DNA of 39,089 nt from positions 1-39,089 of the forward strand of contig JAICJC010000020.1 in assembly GCA_025928655.1 (NCBI GenBank), written 5' to 3'. Within the stretch, counting starts at the first letter, position 1; each line of letters starts with the position of its first letter. The position numbers were made by a program, and so were the translations under genes. This DNA is from Thermoleophilia bacterium (GTDB lineage: Bacteria; Actinomycetota; Thermoleophilia; Gaiellales; JAICJC01). The notes beneath the pieces were generated by a model, which was not told the DNA's origin, searched no databases, and saw only the letters and a list, made by a program, of their open reading frames with translations. Positions 38,526 to 39,089 of this stretch are shown here, in pieces.

Positions 38526-39089
38526 GCCGTGACCCCGGCGGCGGCCGCCGGCGCGGCCGCGAAGTCGTCGTGCACGGAGAGGAACCGGCCCGTACCGGGC
38601 GGGACGACGATCTCGCCGTCGCGGTGGACCGTGATCCCGCGCACGAGGGTGCGCACGCACCGGGCGCGGCTGGCCCGGCCGTCGAACGGCGACCACGGGT
38701 TCTTCGAGTGCTGCTGGCTCTTCGCGTCCACCGTCCACTCGTGCTCGAGGTCGAACAGGGCGAGGTCGGCGTCCGCGCCGGGCAGGATCGTGCCCTTGCG
38801 CGGGTAGAGGCCGATCGTGCGCGCGGCGTTCGTCGAGCTGAAGCGGGCGAAGGCGTCGAGCGGCATGCCGCGCCGGTGGTAGGCCTCGTCGAGCACGAGC
38901 GGCACCGTCTCCTGCATCACCTGGCATCCGAGCGGCGCGGCGAAGATGTCCTCCCAGCCCGGCTCCTTCTCCTCGATCGTGTACGCGCAGTGGTCGGAGA
39001 CCAGGCTGTCGAGCGTGCCGTCCAGCACCCGCTCCCACATCCCCTCGACCAGCTCCCGCGGGCGCAGCGCCGGGGCGCAGCGGCCGTAC
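38522..39089 (-). CDS. Allantoinase/hydantoinase-family amidohydrolase (5' part outside window)
   Basis: Partial: the frame stays open to the window edge, beyond the ORF-track start at 39040, with CAPALRPRELVEGMWERVLD matching the family's SPPLR-R-D segment. The visible C-terminal ~189 residues contain the metal Asp in LVSDHCAYT, NAARTIGLYPRKGTILPGADADLALFD, and the family close KNPWSPFDG followed by RTLVRGITVHRDGEIVVPPGTGRFL. These match allantoinase/dihydropyrimidinase proteins. Its partner is the racemase just downstream. It differs from the complete hydantoinase at 18822. Confidence 0.88.
   Translation of the reverse strand, partial: YGRCAPALRPRELVEGMWERVLDGTLDSLVSDHCAYTIEEKEPGWEDIFAAPLGCQVMQETVPLVLDEAYHRRGMPLDAFARFSSTNAARTIGLYPRKGTILPGADADLALFDLEHEWTVDAKSQQHSKNPWSPFDGRASRARCVRTLVRGITVHRDGEIVVPPGTGRFLSVHDDFAAAPAAAAGVTA

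Noticed and set aside
35445-38807. 1120-aa plus-strand ORF
   Set aside because: Arg/Gly/Pro/His-rich shadow of the STAND and racemase genes; GC-rich DNA keeps it open.

Overview
The window is about 39 kb of very GC-rich DNA with strong G/C preference at third codon positions, many GTG starts and 4-base GTGA/ATGA overlaps between consecutive genes. This style, the MsmK/UgpC sugar ABC systems, ROK-type operator, FadR-type GntR regulator, and promoters of the form TANNNT close to the start codon suggest a high-GC actinobacterium, perhaps of the Thermoleophilia. That placement is inference from style only. I saw no rRNA, tRNA, CRISPR array, transposase or phage gene.

Layout. (1) 1-7.9 kb is an amino-sugar or oligosaccharide uptake and catabolism block. 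Two sugar ABC permeases run on +. A convergent operon on - encodes a SIS-domain sugar-phosphate enzyme, a NodB-type deacetylase, a GlcNAc-kinase-like BadF/BcrA protein and an MsmK/UgpC ATPase. A GH4 glycosidase and an isocitrate lyase/PEP mutase-family protein are divergent from it, and a near-perfect 19-bp palindromic operator lies in the divergent promoter. (2) 7.9-12 kb holds a four-copy palindrome array, a membrane HD-GYP protein, an EamA exporter and an Orn/Lys/Arg-decarboxylase-type PLP enzyme. (3) 12-15.8 kb is a + operon of acyl-CoA ligase, citryl-CoA-lyase-like protein, SDR and alpha/beta hydrolase. (4) 15.8-17 kb has two exported proteins of unknown role, overlapping tail to tail. 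(5) 25.4-17.0 kb (-) is a seven-gene operon: oligopeptide-type ABC transporter (binding protein, two permeases, fused double ATPase), dihydropyrimidinase-like hydrolase, SDR and zinc-type MDR dehydrogenase. (6) 25.6-31.5 kb has an SMP-30/gluconolactonase (+) and a tightly overlapping six-gene catabolic operon (-): GST-like, PuuE-like deacetylase, MDR, two Gfo/Idh/MocA oxidoreductases and a VOC protein. (7) 31.5-32.7 kb has OsmC and a divergent FadR-type GntR regulator. (8) 32.7-33.8 kb is an accessory patch with lower GC3: a PD-(D/E)xK-like orphan and a broken coding sequence. (9) 33.7-39.1 kb (-) has a ThDP enzyme, a large STAND-type NTPase, an Asp/Glu/hydantoin racemase and the 3' part of an allantoinase/hydantoinase.

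The genes mostly describe a scavenger of plant- or microbe-derived sugars, acids and cyclic amides. Three features link otherwise separate parts. A 16-bp palindromic operator (consensus sGTATGCCATSMTACs) lies upstream of the SMP-30 gene, the six-gene operon and the ThDP enzyme gene, which suggests one regulon, with the GntR protein at 32.0 kb as the obvious candidate regulator. A family of 13-bp palindromes (GGGGACWGTCCCC and GGGGTCNGACCCC) occurs at five gene ends, in two cases running into the coding sequence. Two SDRs, two MDRs, two Gfo/Idh proteins and two hydantoinase-type hydrolases recur as pairs. The best candidates for something unusual are the operator-defined regulon, the palindrome family with its coding-end capture, the STAND NTPase with a non-canonical N-terminal domain, and the PD-(D/E)xK orphan next to a gene remnant.

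No gene-free stretch exceeds 300 bases. The longest are 25441-25662 (operator and promoter region) and 33448-33735 (gene remnant).
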